Positions 8,726 to 17,651 are shown, numbered from the stretch's first letter. The stretch is DNA of 64,000 bases from JAGXLC01 sp041686375 (GCA_041686375.1 JAWLEB010000008.1:1-64000), one strand, 5' to 3'. Program-made: numbers and translations. Notes: generated by a model not told the origin, from the letters alone.

Positions 8726-9397
8726 TCAGTAATTTTCAGGCATTCCCTCATAATTGTGGACATGCTCAAATTTTCCACAAAACATAAAACTATGGTTCAT
8801 ATGGTCTCTTTCATCCAGACTTATGCGCCTGAAAACATCTGCCCATGTATCAACATCAGCATAATTTTTGACCAGTTTGTTATTGATTTTTTGGTCTTCC
8901 CATTGTGGGTTATCCACAACTAACTGAGCATAAATCATCTCGGCATGATTTTCAAATTCAGCATTGAAAAGGAAAGCTCTTTTTTGGCTAAAAAAAGCCA
9001 TAAGGCGGGCAATTATAATATATGACAGAACTATAAAAAAAGTCATAAAAGGATGTAAATACCATTTATCTTTCATTCCCTCCTCTTTCATCTTTTCGTG
9101 AATAACAAGAAGATGTGTATATTCATTATCCTGAGCCTCTCGTCCCCATTCAATGACTTTTTGTGCATCTTCAACTTTCCGTAGCTTGTAATATTTTCTT
9201 GTCTGTTTAAAATAATGTCTTATTTCCCATATTCTATAAGGAATACTTGCGAGTATCTCCAACAATTTAGCTTTGGGAAGATTATCTTTGCGACCGGCAA
9301 GAAGATCCATTCCCCCAAAAAATATCCTGGCCATTAAGCTATACTTATACCTTGGAGTATTCAAGGTATTTTGATGTTCGTTTTTCAGATCAACCAT
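8726..9397 (-). CDS. Alternative oxidase/PTOX-like di-iron quinol oxidase homologue
   Basis: The family oxidises quinol and reduces oxygen to water with a di-iron centre, at the membrane face. All six expected ligands can be placed in this 223-residue protein. E47 lies in LLEILASIPY (compare plastid terminal oxidase LETIARVPY). E92 and H95 lie in DNEYTHLLVIHE (compare NEYHHLLIME). E149 lies in FENHAEMIY, and E196 and H199 in LDERDHMNH (compare RDDEAEH). A hydrophobic stretch at about residues 117-136 fits the monotopic membrane helix. This reading is by eye; the alternative is another ferritin-like di-iron hydroxylase such as a demethoxyubiquinone-type enzyme. It sits downstream of the SiaC genes but is separated from them by a terminator, so it probably has its own promoter. 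Confidence 0.75.
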   Translation of the reverse strand: MVDLKNEHQNTLNTPRYKYSLMARIFFGGMDLLAGRKDNLPKAKLLEILASIPYRIWEIRHYFKQTRKYYKLRKVEDAQKVIEWGREAQDNEYTHLLVIHEKMKEEGMKDKWYLHPFMTFFIVLSYIIIARLMAFFSQKRAFLFNAEFENHAEMIYAQLVVDNPQWEDQKINNKLVKNYADVDTWADVFRRISLDERDHMNHSFMFCGKFEHVHNYEGMPENY

Positions 9398-9440
9398 GTC
9401 TTATTTGCATTTTAATGAAACAACAAAATCTCTTCGCAAA

Positions 9441-9478
9441 ATAAAAAATTACCAGAAATTTCCCAAAATTTCTGGTAA
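9441..9478 (-). terminator. Terminator of the SiaC-like gene cluster
   Basis: A perfect 13-bp stem (TTACCAGAAATTT/AAATTTCTGGTAA at 9449-9461 and 9466-9478, loop CCCA) is followed on the minus strand by a T-rich run (TTTTTTAT). It lies between the SiaC-like genes and the AOX-like gene and should isolate the two. Confidence 0.85.
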
Positions 9479-9509
9479 TAACTATGAAAGCAATAAAAAT
9501 AAAAGCAAT

Positions 9510-9941
9510 TTATTCGTAACTGATATATTCAAATTCTAAGCCAGTAATCTCTTCATAATCCTCGCCTGCTTCAAGCATATCATCATCATCTTCCAGATAA
9601 TGCCATTCAGCCTTCATTTGTTTATCCTTATTGCTGATCTTATTAATCTCTTCAATGATTTCCATAATCATCTTTGAAGAAGCTGTATTAAAATATTCAT
9701 AAGAAAAAACAACATGAGTTGCAGGTGCTGGGTTCTTCGCATATTCAGTAATCCATTCTTTCAGTGGAAGGTAAAAGCTTTTAGCATCTTCCGGCATAGA
9801 TCGGCCCTGAAATTTAATCTCGCCGGTATTTTTATTCAACTCTACTTCCGGAGTTTCCGAGGTACCATTTATAAATACCTCGTTTTTATCTTTTGCTTCA
9901 TTGACTTCTTTAAGAATTTCTTTAGTCACTAGTACCTCCAT
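9510..9941 (-). CDS. SiaC-family (DUF1987) regulatory phosphoprotein, paralogue 1
   Basis: SiaC is a small phospho-switch protein: a kinase (SiaB) phosphorylates it, a PP2C phosphatase (SiaA) reverses this, and the free form binds partners such as the cyclase SiaD. This 143-residue protein carries the family hallmarks TPEVELNKNTGEIKFQGRSMPEDAKSF (in part, residues 30-56), a W63 helix, and the phosphoacceptor region YEYFNTASSKM with T86 at the expected site. An acidic segment YLEDDDDMLEAGEDYEEITG lies near the C-terminus. It is last of three tandem paralogues (28 bases after paralogue 2). No SiaB-like kinase or SiaD-like cyclase gene is next to them. Confidence 0.88.
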   Translation of the reverse strand: MEVLVTKEILKEVNEAKDKNEVFINGTSETPEVELNKNTGEIKFQGRSMPEDAKSFYLPLKEWITEYAKNPAPATHVVFSYEYFNTASSKMIMEIIEEINKISNKDKQMKAEWHYLEDDDDMLEAGEDYEEITGLEFEYISYE

Positions 9942-9969
9942 AAGAATATATTTAAATTAGGTTCTATTA

Positions 9970-10398
9970 TTAGTAAGCTATATAATCAAAATTCACATCT
10001 GTAAGTTCCTCAAATGTTTTACCCGATTCAAGCATATCGTCATCATCGTCCATGTAATACCATTCAATCTTCATTTCTTTACCAATAACTTTAAGTTCGC
10101 TTAAAGTTTTTATTATCTGCAGAATCATTTTTGAGGCAGAAGAATTAAAATATTCAAAGTCAAAAGATACATATGTCTTATCCTTTGGAGACTGAACATA
10201 TTTTTCAATCCACTTTAAAATGGGGCCGAAATAAGATTTGGCATTATCTGGCATTGCGCGGCCTGATAATTTAACGATACCCTTATGTTTATCTAAATAT
10301 ACTTTCGGAGTTCGTTCAGATTCCTTAATCTCAACCAGATCTTTATCAGGCGCTTCACCTATTTGTTGTAAAATTCTTCGTGTCAATATAAGTTCCAT
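9970..10398 (-). CDS. SiaC-family (DUF1987) regulatory phosphoprotein, paralogue 2
   Basis: 142 residues, strongly similar along its whole length to paralogue 1 (same residue numbering through position 90). Conserved features are TPKVYLDKHKGIVKLSGRAMP, W63, and DDDDMLESGKTFEELTD. The expected phosphoacceptor is S86 in FEYFNSSASKM, so Ser replaces the Thr of paralogue 1. Spacing of 28 bases to the next gene suggests one transcript; the 133-base gap to paralogue 3 may hold a separate promoter. Partner kinase and phosphatase are not identifiable here apart from the distant truncated phosphatase candidate at 1-1133. Confidence 0.88.
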   Translation of the reverse strand: MELILTRRILQQIGEAPDKDLVEIKESERTPKVYLDKHKGIVKLSGRAMPDNAKSYFGPILKWIEKYVQSPKDKTYVSFDFEYFNSSASKMILQIIKTLSELKVIGKEMKIEWYYMDDDDDMLESGKTFEELTDVNFDYIAY

Positions 10399-10531
10399 TT
10401 TAAGAAGTTTTCACGAATATACGAACAACGAAGAAAAGGTTTAGAGTTATTTATTTATCGTAATGATTTAAAAAATAAAAGTAGGGTATTCTTAAATAAT
10501 CGTCTAAAAAGACCTAAATATTTCACACAAT

Positions 10532-10957
10532 TCAGTTATTTTCAACAAACTCAAAATTACAGCCGGTTATTTCAGAATATGTTAACCCCAATTCATACAT
10601 ATCATAATCATCAGCTGAATAATGCCATTCAATATCAAGAATTTTTTGAGGCAAAATTTTTTTCAATCTTAACAATAGAGAAAGTAGCAATTTTGAGGAA
10701 GCAGAATCTACGTACTCTAAATTCAATGTTACATAGGTAGTTTCAGGGGGATTTTTTATATATTCTTCGATATGCCTGAGGACAGGAAAATAGAAATCAT
10801 TCGTACGGTTGGGCATTGAACGACCAGAGATCTTTAAAATACCTTTTTCTTTATGAAAATAGATTTCGGGTGTTTTTTTGGTTGGTGGTAAATGAACTTC
10901 AGCATGATGCAAGTCAAAATTTATTTCAGAACCTAACGAATTTTTACGACTAGTCAT
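10532..10957 (-). CDS. SiaC-family (DUF1987) regulatory phosphoprotein, paralogue 3 (divergent)
   Basis: 141 residues with the same fold signature (TPEIYFHKEKGILKISGRSMP, then WHYSADDYDMYELGLTYSEITG near the C-terminus). Its N-terminus is unrelated to the other two (MTSRKNSLGSE instead of ME.L.T..IL). The acceptor loop reads LEYVDSASSKL, with S85 at the site and Asp in place of the Asn seen in paralogues 1 and 2. The acidic run is reduced from DDDDML to ADDYDM. These changes suggest a different partner or a different switch behaviour; this is inference. First gene of the tandem set in transcription order. Confidence 0.86.
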   Translation of the reverse strand: MTSRKNSLGSEINFDLHHAEVHLPPTKKTPEIYFHKEKGILKISGRSMPNRTNDFYFPVLRHIEEYIKNPPETTYVTLNLEYVDSASSKLLLSLLLRLKKILPQKILDIEWHYSADDYDMYELGLTYSEITGCNFEFVENN

Positions 10958-11253
10958 GGTTTTGGTTGATTTTAATTTATAATTTTATATCCGAAAGATA
11001 TCTATATATTCTTTAATAAAATCAAAGAATTATTGTAAGCATTCTTTTTATAAATAACCGCATTTTATTAAATAATAACCGAAAGTTAAATTTTTAAGCT
11101 CACTATTAATCAACAAGTTATAAACAATTTCCTGATAACCCCTGTATTAAAGTGAAACCCAAAGATACTAATTGTTACGAAAATTTGAAAAATAAAAGAC
11201 AAGTCAAAAAAATTTATTCAATAACAAATTATCCGTTTAATTGCATCTATTAC
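10958..11253. other. Non-coding region upstream of the SiaC cluster
   Basis: A/T-rich stretch between the SiaC paralogue 3 start and the terminator of the peptidase gene. It should carry the promoter of the SiaC cluster, but no convincing TAnnTTTG box on the minus strand was recognised, and nothing else is visible. Confidence 0.5.
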
Positions 11254-11292
11254 AAAAAAAGCCGGCACGTGGATATTTTCACGAACCGGCAG
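11254..11292 (-). terminator. Terminator of the M28 peptidase gene
   Basis: On the minus strand the arms GCCGGTTCGTG and CACGTGCCGGC pair with one mismatch and one wobble around the loop AAAATATC, and are followed by seven T's. It lies about 57 bases after the peptidase stop codon. Confidence 0.85.
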
Positions 11293-11348
11293 AGTCATTA
11301 GAGGTGTAAACTTTTGACATCTAATACAACGAAAAGTTTTTAGAATTG

Positions 11349-12830
11349 TTACTTATTTGACAAATTAATTACAGAGAAATAGATCATTTGACTCATATCT
11401 CCCATTGTTTGTGGCTCTATGAGAGATGGAACATCACCCGGACGATGGTAAGGTGACTGTTTTCCATAAGTATAAAAACTCAATGAAGGTATCCCTTCCG
11501 TCATGAACCTTACAGCATCCAGGCGTGGCCTTGTTACGTTCAGATATTCACTAGCCTGTATATCCCGATGAATATAATTTTCATTAGCTTCCACTACCAT
11601 TTCATAAATATCCGGATAATTTTTTCCTGCGACTGCACCAAATTTATCCCCTACTCCCACTCCATCAATATTCAAGAATGCAATTGTCTTGTCAACAGGG
11701 AACGCAGGATTTTCAATATAAATTTTTGACCCCACTATACCCTGTTCTTCAGCTCCGAATGCCAAAAAAACGACTGAACGTTTCAACGATATATCCGCCT
11801 GCTGCAATGCTTTGGCAACCCCCATCAAAACAGAAACACCAGAGGCGTTATCATTAGCACCGGGTATCCTCTCATGGCAATAGCCTACATGATCGAGATG
11901 AGCGCCTACTACAATAGCTTCGTCTTTAAGATCAGGATCACTGCCTTCAATAAAACCAATAACATTACTTCCTTCTCCATCAGGATAATGCTGGGTATGA
12001 TTTTCAATTGTTACGGTTTTTCCGGTATTAAAAGACTGTGGTTTGAGATTCTTTTTAAGACGGGCTATGGTATTTTCATAATCTTTACCTGTGCCTAAAA
12101 ACAAATCATTCACAACCGAATCTCCAACATGAGAGTATATAAAATCTTTTATATAGTCATTATTGGGATTTGCTAAAGGTCCATAATTATATAACATACC
12201 AATTGCACCATGTTTTGCAGCATTTTGCAATTTATACTTATGACGAGAATAAGGCTCCCACTTTTTAAATTCTTCAGGATCATCTTCCGGATTTAACGGA
12301 GCTTCTGGTTCAAGTAAGATTATTTTTCCTTCAACATCAACGTTTTTATAATCATCATAATTTAAATCAGGGGCGGTAATTCCATAGCCTACATAGACAA
12401 CCTCTGCTGATACCTCTCCAGAGTCAGAAGTAGAGCCAGGCATATATTCCGATATATAGTCATAATATTTATAAATTTTATCGCCATCTGTATCCATATG
12501 TAATGTAACCTTGCCTTCCCCTGTCACTTTTGTATATGGATTAAGAAACTCTTGAAAATAACTCCCTTCATCCCCAAGGGGAGCAAGGCCCCAGGTTTGG
12601 AATTTATTCGCAACCCATTGTGCAGCAGAATCATACTCGGCAGTTCCTGTGAGTCTTCCGCCATATTTTTCAGAACATAGCTCTTCCACAAATTCCATCA
12701 ACTCATAACTTGAAATCGAATGCATTCCTTTTATGAGATCATTTTCATCATTATTTTCTTGAGAAAATGTGGCAGTACTAAACAGAAAAGCTACAATTAA
12801 AGTCAAATAAAACTTTACAAATCTCTTCAT
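11349..12830 (-). CDS. Secreted M28-family zinc aminopeptidase with PA domain
   Basis: An exported metallopeptidase of 493 residues with a signal peptide (1-24, ending TATFSQ). A protease-associated domain occupies about residues 130-215 (VVYVGYGITAPD..YDDYKNVDVEGKIILL in part). The M28 catalytic domain has zinc ligands visible in VVGAHLDHVGY, GANDNASGVS and AFGAEEQGIVGS. The next ligand lies in NIDGVGVG, and the last His in SPYHRPGDVPS. Family members remove N-terminal residues from peptides outside the cytoplasm. No T9SS tag is seen at the C-terminus, so a periplasmic or outer-membrane-released location is likely. The gene is monocistronic, with a clear terminator. Confidence 0.93.
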   Translation of the reverse strand: MKRFVKFYLTLIVAFLFSTATFSQENNDENDLIKGMHSISSYELMEFVEELCSEKYGGRLTGTAEYDSAAQWVANKFQTWGLAPLGDEGSYFQEFLNPYTKVTGEGKVTLHMDTDGDKIYKYYDYISEYMPGSTSDSGEVSAEVVYVGYGITAPDLNYDDYKNVDVEGKIILLEPEAPLNPEDDPEEFKKWEPYSRHKYKLQNAAKHGAIGMLYNYGPLANPNNDYIKDFIYSHVGDSVVNDLFLGTGKDYENTIARLKKNLKPQSFNTGKTVTIENHTQHYPDGEGSNVIGFIEGSDPDLKDEAIVVGAHLDHVGYCHERIPGANDNASGVSVLMGVAKALQQADISLKRSVVFLAFGAEEQGIVGSKIYIENPAFPVDKTIAFLNIDGVGVGDKFGAVAGKNYPDIYEMVVEANENYIHRDIQASEYLNVTRPRLDAVRFMTEGIPSLSFYTYGKQSPYHRPGDVPSLIEPQTMGDMSQMIYFSVINLSNK

Positions 12831-13053
12831 TATATATTCATTTTTAATTAAACATGAAATGTTTGAAAATATTAAAATATGATACCGGGTATCATAAAAT
12901 TATACATTTTGACGATAAAAATTGCAATTGGATTAAAAATCAAATACTAACTTATCATTAGAAAACTTTAGGATATAAACTTATATTATCTATGAAAACG
13001 CATTCGGCTTTTATCTGCCATAACCATGATGTAAAAACCTTTTTCAGATAGCC

Positions 13054-14088
13054 TCATTTAATTCCCAGGAATCGGGTTAATTGATTCATAAAGCTATTAC
13101 TCTTTTCTGTTGGGATAGACGAACTTTGTAATGGATTCCCCGTATCAAAAAAACCAATATTCCTATACTTATTATAGCGCTGTTTGGCAAGTTTCTCCTT
13201 ATCAATAAGCATCAATTCGGTCAGGTCTTTATAAAGAATTTTTTCGACTCTTTTATATGTTTTTCCCGGTTTTTCATCAAAATCCTCATTTTCTTCTATA
13301 ACCTGGTCAATGATGCCCAATTCGTAAAGATCAAAAGCAGTTAATCGTAAAGACTCTGCGGCTTGTGGCGCTTTTGATGGATCCTTAAAAAGAATTGAAG
13401 CACATCCCTCGGGAGAGATAACGGATAATACGGAATTCTGCATCATATAAATTTTATTAGCAACCGCGAGTCCTAATGCGCCACCTGACCCTCCTTCCCC
13501 TGTAATAACTGTAAGAGAAGGGACTTCAAGATCTGACAATTCATATAAATTTCTGGCAATAGCTTCAGATATTCCTCTTTCCTCTGCACCTATACCAGGA
13601 TAAGCGCCAGGTGTATCAACAAAAAATATTACCGGACGGTTGAATTTCTCGGCTTGTTTTACCAAACGCAGAGCCTTTCTATACCCCTCCGGATGAGGCA
13701 TGCCAAAATTACTTCTCATATTTTCATGAATTTCCTTTCCTCTTCTTGTTGCTATACAAGTTACTGGCAAATCCTCCAGAAAACCTATTCCGCCAATAAT
13801 AGCATTATCATTGCCAAAATTTCTATCTCCATGAAGTTCTGTAAAATCTTTAATAATATGAGCAATATAGTCCTGTGGTTTCGGGCGCTCAAGCATTCTT
13901 GCCATCTTCACTCTTTCCCATGGGGTATGGTGCTTCTTAACATCTTCAAGTTCCCCAGTTCGTCGCTTTTGTATTTGTTGTAATTTTTTTTCCAGGCTTG
14001 TAATTTCCTCTTTGAAATCCAGATCCTGGTTTTCAGTCAGCTTTTCAAGGTTCTTGATGGTCTTTTTAATTTTGTTTGCGTAAGGCAT
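13054..14088 (-). CDS. accA: Acetyl-CoA carboxylase carboxyltransferase, alpha subunit
   Basis: Forms the carboxyltransferase with AccD, moving carboxyl from biotin to acetyl-CoA to give malonyl-CoA. The 344-residue protein shows the AccA signatures HTPWERVKMARMLERPKP (residues 50-67), FTELHGDRNFGND, FVDTPGAYPGIGAEERG and TGEGGSGGALGLAVAN, and SPEGCASILFKD. It is the last gene of accB-C-D-A. The N-terminal coiled coil (LEKKLQQIQKRRTGELE) is normal. A Ser/Thr-rich C-terminal tail of about 25 residues follows the core. Confidence 0.97.
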   Translation of the reverse strand: MPYANKIKKTIKNLEKLTENQDLDFKEEITSLEKKLQQIQKRRTGELEDVKKHHTPWERVKMARMLERPKPQDYIAHIIKDFTELHGDRNFGNDNAIIGGIGFLEDLPVTCIATRRGKEIHENMRSNFGMPHPEGYRKALRLVKQAEKFNRPVIFFVDTPGAYPGIGAEERGISEAIARNLYELSDLEVPSLTVITGEGGSGGALGLAVANKIYMMQNSVLSVISPEGCASILFKDPSKAPQAAESLRLTAFDLYELGIIDQVIEENEDFDEKPGKTYKRVEKILYKDLTELMLIDKEKLAKQRYNKYRNIGFFDTGNPLQSSSIPTEKSNSFMNQLTRFLGIK

Positions 14089-14113
14089 AACGACAAAAAT
14101 TATAATTAAAAAA

Positions 14114-14965
14114 TCAGTATTGATGGATCTTTAAAAGTATCCTCAAAGTACTTTTGAGATCTTTTCTCTCACAGATCAAGTCAGTAAATCCTTTTTCCTT
14201 CAAAAATTCAGCACTTTGAAATCCTTCCGGAAGTTTTTGCTTTATCGTCTGTTCTATAACTCTTGGTCCGGCAAACCCTATCAATGCTTTAGGCTCAGAA
14301 ACTATAATATCACCAAGCATTGCAAAAGATGCCGACACGCCACCAGTTGTAGGATTTGTAAGGATTGCCAAGTATAGATTCCCAGTTTTACCAAACTGTT
14401 TAATAGCGGCAGAAACTTTAGCCATTTGCATTAATGAAACAGCGCCCTCCTGCATACGCGCCCCTCCCGAACGCGTTAGAATAATTACCGGCAGATTTTG
14501 TGAGGTAGCTTTTTCAAAAAGCTTTGTAAGTCTCTCTCCTACTACAGACCCCATTGATCCCATCATAAAATCGGCATTCAGAATGCCAGCAAGCACAGGT
14601 ATCCCATCTAATCGTGCCTTAAATGTGTCAACGCCCTCATTAGAGTGGTTGGAATAAGCCTTATCAATTTTCTCTTTATATCCGGGGAAATCAAGTATAT
14701 CCATAGTCCTGTATTCTCCAAACAAACTTTGAATACTTTTATCATCAAAAAGAAGATTAATCCATTCATTATTTGAAATTCGAAAGTGATGCCCACAATC
14801 TGGGCAAACACTTAAATTACTCACAATTTTCTTCCTGTATATCATATTCTTACAATCAGGGCATTGCATAAAAAGATTATCAGGTACAGAAGCTTTCTCC
14901 CGGGGAACTCTCCTGTTAAACAGTTTTGCTATTAAGGAAGGTAATTTAGCGCTCATACAAATCAA
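14114..14965 (-). CDS. accD: Acetyl-CoA carboxylase carboxyltransferase, beta subunit
   Basis: Partner of AccA in the carboxyltransferase. The 283-residue protein has the four-cysteine zinc finger CPDC...CPDC at residues 34-56 and the crotonase-fold core with GSMGSVVGERLT, SGGARMQEG and NPTTGGVSASFAMLGD. Its start overlaps the accC stop by four bases (ATGA), showing translational coupling. Length is in the usual range (about 280-300). Confidence 0.97.
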   Translation of the reverse strand: MICMSAKLPSLIAKLFNRRVPREKASVPDNLFMQCPDCKNMIYRKKIVSNLSVCPDCGHHFRISNNEWINLLFDDKSIQSLFGEYRTMDILDFPGYKEKIDKAYSNHSNEGVDTFKARLDGIPVLAGILNADFMMGSMGSVVGERLTKLFEKATSQNLPVIILTRSGGARMQEGAVSLMQMAKVSAAIKQFGKTGNLYLAILTNPTTGGVSASFAMLGDIIVSEPKALIGFAGPRVIEQTIKQKLPEGFQSAEFLKEKGFTDLICERKDLKSTLRILLKIHQY

Positions 14966-16314
14966 TGAATTTTAGCTTTCAACAGTTCGTGTTCTATGAA
15001 ATTAATAGAATAATCACCTTTTAAAAAGCGGTTTGAAAATAATATCTCCAGTAAAAAATCCCTATTGGTTTTAATCCCGTCTACTTCGAACTCCTTCAAC
15101 GCTCGTATCATTCTTGCTATAGCGTATTCTCTGCTGTTATCATAAGCAATTACTTTAGCAATCATAGAGTCATAATACGGACTAATTTGTCCGCCCGGGA
15201 ATACTCCCGAATCAATCCTTATGCCGGGGCCGGAAGGGAAAATAATATTCTTTATCGTTCCTGCGTAAGGCATAAAATTTTTTGCAGGATCTTCAGCATT
15301 GATTCTACATTCAATTGCATGATAATTCCACTTTACATCTGATTGTTTTTTGCTTAGTTTCTCCCCTGCTGCAACATGTAGTTGTTCCTTAATAAGGTCG
15401 GTAGATGTAGTAATCTCTGTAATGGGATGCTCCACCTGAATCCGTGTGTTCATTTCCATAAAATAAAACTGTTCGTTTTCATAAAGAAATTCAACCGTTC
15501 CAGCATTTTTATAACCCAGGTTTTTCAATGCACGCGTTACCTTGTTTCCAATATTTCTTCTATTTTCAAGAGTAATTACCGGTGAAGGAGTTTCTTCAAT
15601 CACTTTTTGCTTCCTCCTTTGGACAGAGCAATCCCGTTCTCCAAAATGTATACAGTTGCCATACTCATCTGCTACTACCTGAATCTCAATATGCTTAGGA
15701 TTTTTTAGATATTTTTCAATATACAAATGTGGATCATTAAAAGAAGTATCAGCTTCATGAGATGCTTCTTCGAATGTTTGAGTAAAACGTTTTTCATCCA
15801 TAATAAAACGAATTCCCCGCCCTCCGCCGCCTGAGACTGCCTTCAACACAACAGGAAAACCCATTTTCCTTGCAGCTTTTAAAGCCTTATTAGCATCTGT
15901 AAATCCTTCTTCGGGTCCGGGAATTACTGGCACACCTTGCTCTGCCATCAACTTTTTAGCCAGAGATTTTTGACCTAAACGAGAAATATCATCTGCCGAA
16001 GGGCCTATAAATTTTATCCCTATGTCCTCACACATCTGGGCAAAGTCACTATTCTCAGCTAAAAATCCATAGCCCGGATGAATAGCGTCGACATCCTTTA
16101 GTACCGCAGTAGATATTATATTGTTGGCATTCAGATAGCTGTGTTGAGCTTTGGCCGGACCAATACATACAGCTTCATCAGCCATTTTCACATGAAGAGC
16201 ATCCTTATCGGGTATGGAATATACGGCAACAGTGTCCACTCCCATCTCCTTGCAGGCACGAATAACCCGTACAGCGATTTCACCTCGATTGGCAATCAAA
16301 ACTTTACTAAACAT
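14962..16314 (-). CDS. accC: Biotin carboxylase
   Basis: ATP-dependent carboxylation of biotin on AccB. The 450-residue protein begins MFSKVLIANRGEIAVRVIRA. It contains the ATP-grasp glycine loop SGGGGRGIRFI (about 165-175), the lysine-rich KNPKHIEIQV, the FGERDCSVQRRKQK segment and MNTRIQVEHPITE with catalytic residues. It lacks fused biotin or carboxyltransferase domains, so it is the separate-subunit form. It follows accB after 41 bases and overlaps accD. Confidence 0.98.
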   Translation of the reverse strand: MFSKVLIANRGEIAVRVIRACKEMGVDTVAVYSIPDKDALHVKMADEAVCIGPAKAQHSYLNANNIISTAVLKDVDAIHPGYGFLAENSDFAQMCEDIGIKFIGPSADDISRLGQKSLAKKLMAEQGVPVIPGPEEGFTDANKALKAARKMGFPVVLKAVSGGGGRGIRFIMDEKRFTQTFEEASHEADTSFNDPHLYIEKYLKNPKHIEIQVVADEYGNCIHFGERDCSVQRRKQKVIEETPSPVITLENRRNIGNKVTRALKNLGYKNAGTVEFLYENEQFYFMEMNTRIQVEHPITEITTSTDLIKEQLHVAAGEKLSKKQSDVKWNYHAIECRINAEDPAKNFMPYAGTIKNIIFPSGPGIRIDSGVFPGGQISPYYDSMIAKVIAYDNSREYAIARMIRALKEFEVDGIKTNRDFLLEILFSNRFLKGDYSINFIEHELLKAKIH

Positions 16315-16355
16315 AATAACTTTCTCTATTGATAAAATAATCTATTTACAAAAAA

Positions 16356-16883
16356 TTACTCAAGCTTGATCTTAAATAGACACGTGCCGTATTCCACTGG
16401 TTCACCATCTTCCAGACAAATATCCATAATCTCACCAGTAAACTCGGACTCTATTTTATTCATAACTTTCATGGCTTCAACAACACAAAGAACATCACCT
16501 TTACTTATTTTATCCCCTTTTTTGACATATGGAGCCTTCCCCGGAGCGGGAGAACGATAAAAAGTACCAATAATTGGTGATTCTACTGAAACATGTTCAT
16601 TGTTGTCTTTGCCTGATTCAGACTCTTTTCCTGTGCTTTGTATGTCAGCATTCTCTAAATCAACACTTTTAACAGAGCTTTCTTTATCTGTATTTGGTTT
16701 ATCAATCATTTCTTTCAAATGGCTTAAATCTTCCTGATTAAGAGTCATAGAAGTTTGCTGACCATTTTTATTTTTGGTTAATAATATCTCTTCTCCATCA
16801 TTCTTATATTTTAATGTGCTAATGGACGTTTTCTCAAATTGTTCCATTATTTTCAGAATGTGTTCCATTTTTATTTTTTCCAT
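16356..16883 (-). CDS. accB: Biotin carboxyl carrier protein of acetyl-CoA carboxylase
   Basis: Carries covalently bound biotin between the two half-reactions. The 175-residue protein ends in a biotinyl domain with the acceptor K139 in VVEAMKVMNKIESE. The thumb region SPIIGTFYRSPAPGKAPYVKKGD (in part) is typical of AccB. A 50-residue Ser/Glu/Asp-rich linker (about 60-100) separates it from the N-terminal AccC-binding region. A rare clear Shine-Dalgarno at 16892-16897 supports the ATG at 16883 over the Met at codon 6. First gene of the operon. Confidence 0.96.
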   Translation of the reverse strand: MEKIKMEHILKIMEQFEKTSISTLKYKNDGEEILLTKNKNGQQTSMTLNQEDLSHLKEMIDKPNTDKESSVKSVDLENADIQSTGKESESGKDNNEHVSVESPIIGTFYRSPAPGKAPYVKKGDKISKGDVLCVVEAMKVMNKIESEFTGEIMDICLEDGEPVEYGTCLFKIKLE

Positions 16884-16891
16884 AGTGATTC

Positions 16892-16897
16892 CCTCCT
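16892..16897 (-). promoter_or_regulatory. accB: Strong Shine-Dalgarno of accB
   Basis: On the minus strand AGGAGG lies eight bases before the ATG at 16883. Such a site is uncommon in this window, where most genes lack one, and it fixes the accB start. Confidence 0.75.
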
Positions 16898-17540
16898 AAA
16901 TTGTAATTTTCAATAATATGAGCAGTCAAAAAGTTAAACAGATATAAAAATGATTTTAGGTTCTACAAAAAACAGTACGCAGCATCACTTAAACATTATT
17001 TCTCTTTTAAAAGCTTTCATATTAAAATGTTTAAGGGAAATGACAGACATTTAGCTTAAGTTTATTGCTTATACTCAATAGAAAAACATCTCAGGGATTG
17101 TATTTGTTTAGTTTGCCATCCTCAATTTTCCTAATATACAATATTAATCTTAAAGCAATTTGATTCTATTATTTTGCCTAATCAAAAACGCAAACCCATG
17201 CTTTAAAATTGTAAGACCCTAAGACTAAACTTTATCACTTTGTAACAATGCACTTGTAAATGTGCTTTTCCTTGTCTGCCAAGAGAAATTAACTTCTCAG
17301 CCAGGACATGATTTAAGTCGTAAAAAATACATTTTTAACCCATTTTTACAGATTTTCTATGCTCAAATGTAATTAAAAAACAAACTTAACACAATAGAAC
17401 ATAATAGATTGTTAATCAGTAAATAAAATTAAGATAGTTATAACTGCTATATGACATATTGTTATAAAGGAACAAAAAACAAGCTATTTTAAAATAAAGC
17501 AATAAAAAATATTTTCGAGTATTTTTAGATATTGAATATT
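16898..17540. other. Non-coding region between the divergent acc and trp operons
   Basis: About 640 bases without an open frame that looks coding. It must contain the accB promoter; a minus-strand TACATTTG box at 17363-17370 fits the -7 consensus but is some 480 bases from accB. The rest is A/T-rich with no stable hairpin that I could support. Confidence 0.5.
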
Positions 17541-17545
17541 TTTTT

Positions 17546-17553
17546 TACTTTTG
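17546..17553 (+). promoter_or_regulatory. Probable -7 box of the trp operon promoter (TACTTTTG)
   Basis: TACTTTTG matches TAnnTTTG exactly. It lies 35 bases before the first leader-peptide ATG, so transcription should start near 17560 and produce a leader RNA of about 345 bases before trpE. The -33 region has only a T-run at 17522-17526. Confidence 0.55.
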
Positions 17554-17588
17554 ACACATTCCTTTACGGAATAAAATGAATTCAAAAA

Positions 17589-17651
17589 ATGCAAATTACA
17601 CAAAACATAAAAATATGGTGGTGGTTCGTTAATACTGCACAAACATCGTGA
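17589..17651 (+). CDS. trp leader peptide 1 (Trp-Trp-Trp)
   Basis: A 20-codon frame from ATG 17589 to TGA 17651 with three consecutive Trp codons (residues 10-12, TGGTGGTGG at 17616-17624) followed by Phe. It lies between the trp promoter box and a terminator, the classic layout of a ribosome-mediated attenuator. Its last codons TCG-TGA are inside the strand CATCGTGAG (17644-17652), which can pair with the loop and 3' arm of terminator 1. When Trp-charged tRNA is plentiful the ribosome reaches the stop, covers that strand and the terminator forms. A stall at the Trp codons leaves the strand free to disrupt it. Confidence 0.85.
   Translation: MQITQNIKIWWWFVNTAQTS

Noticed and set aside
17576..17638. 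Alternative short frame starting ATG 17576 with several Val codons
   Set aside because: The overlapping frame from ATG 17589 has the three Trp codons and its stop fits the antiterminator; the Val frame is a shadow of TGGTGGTGG.
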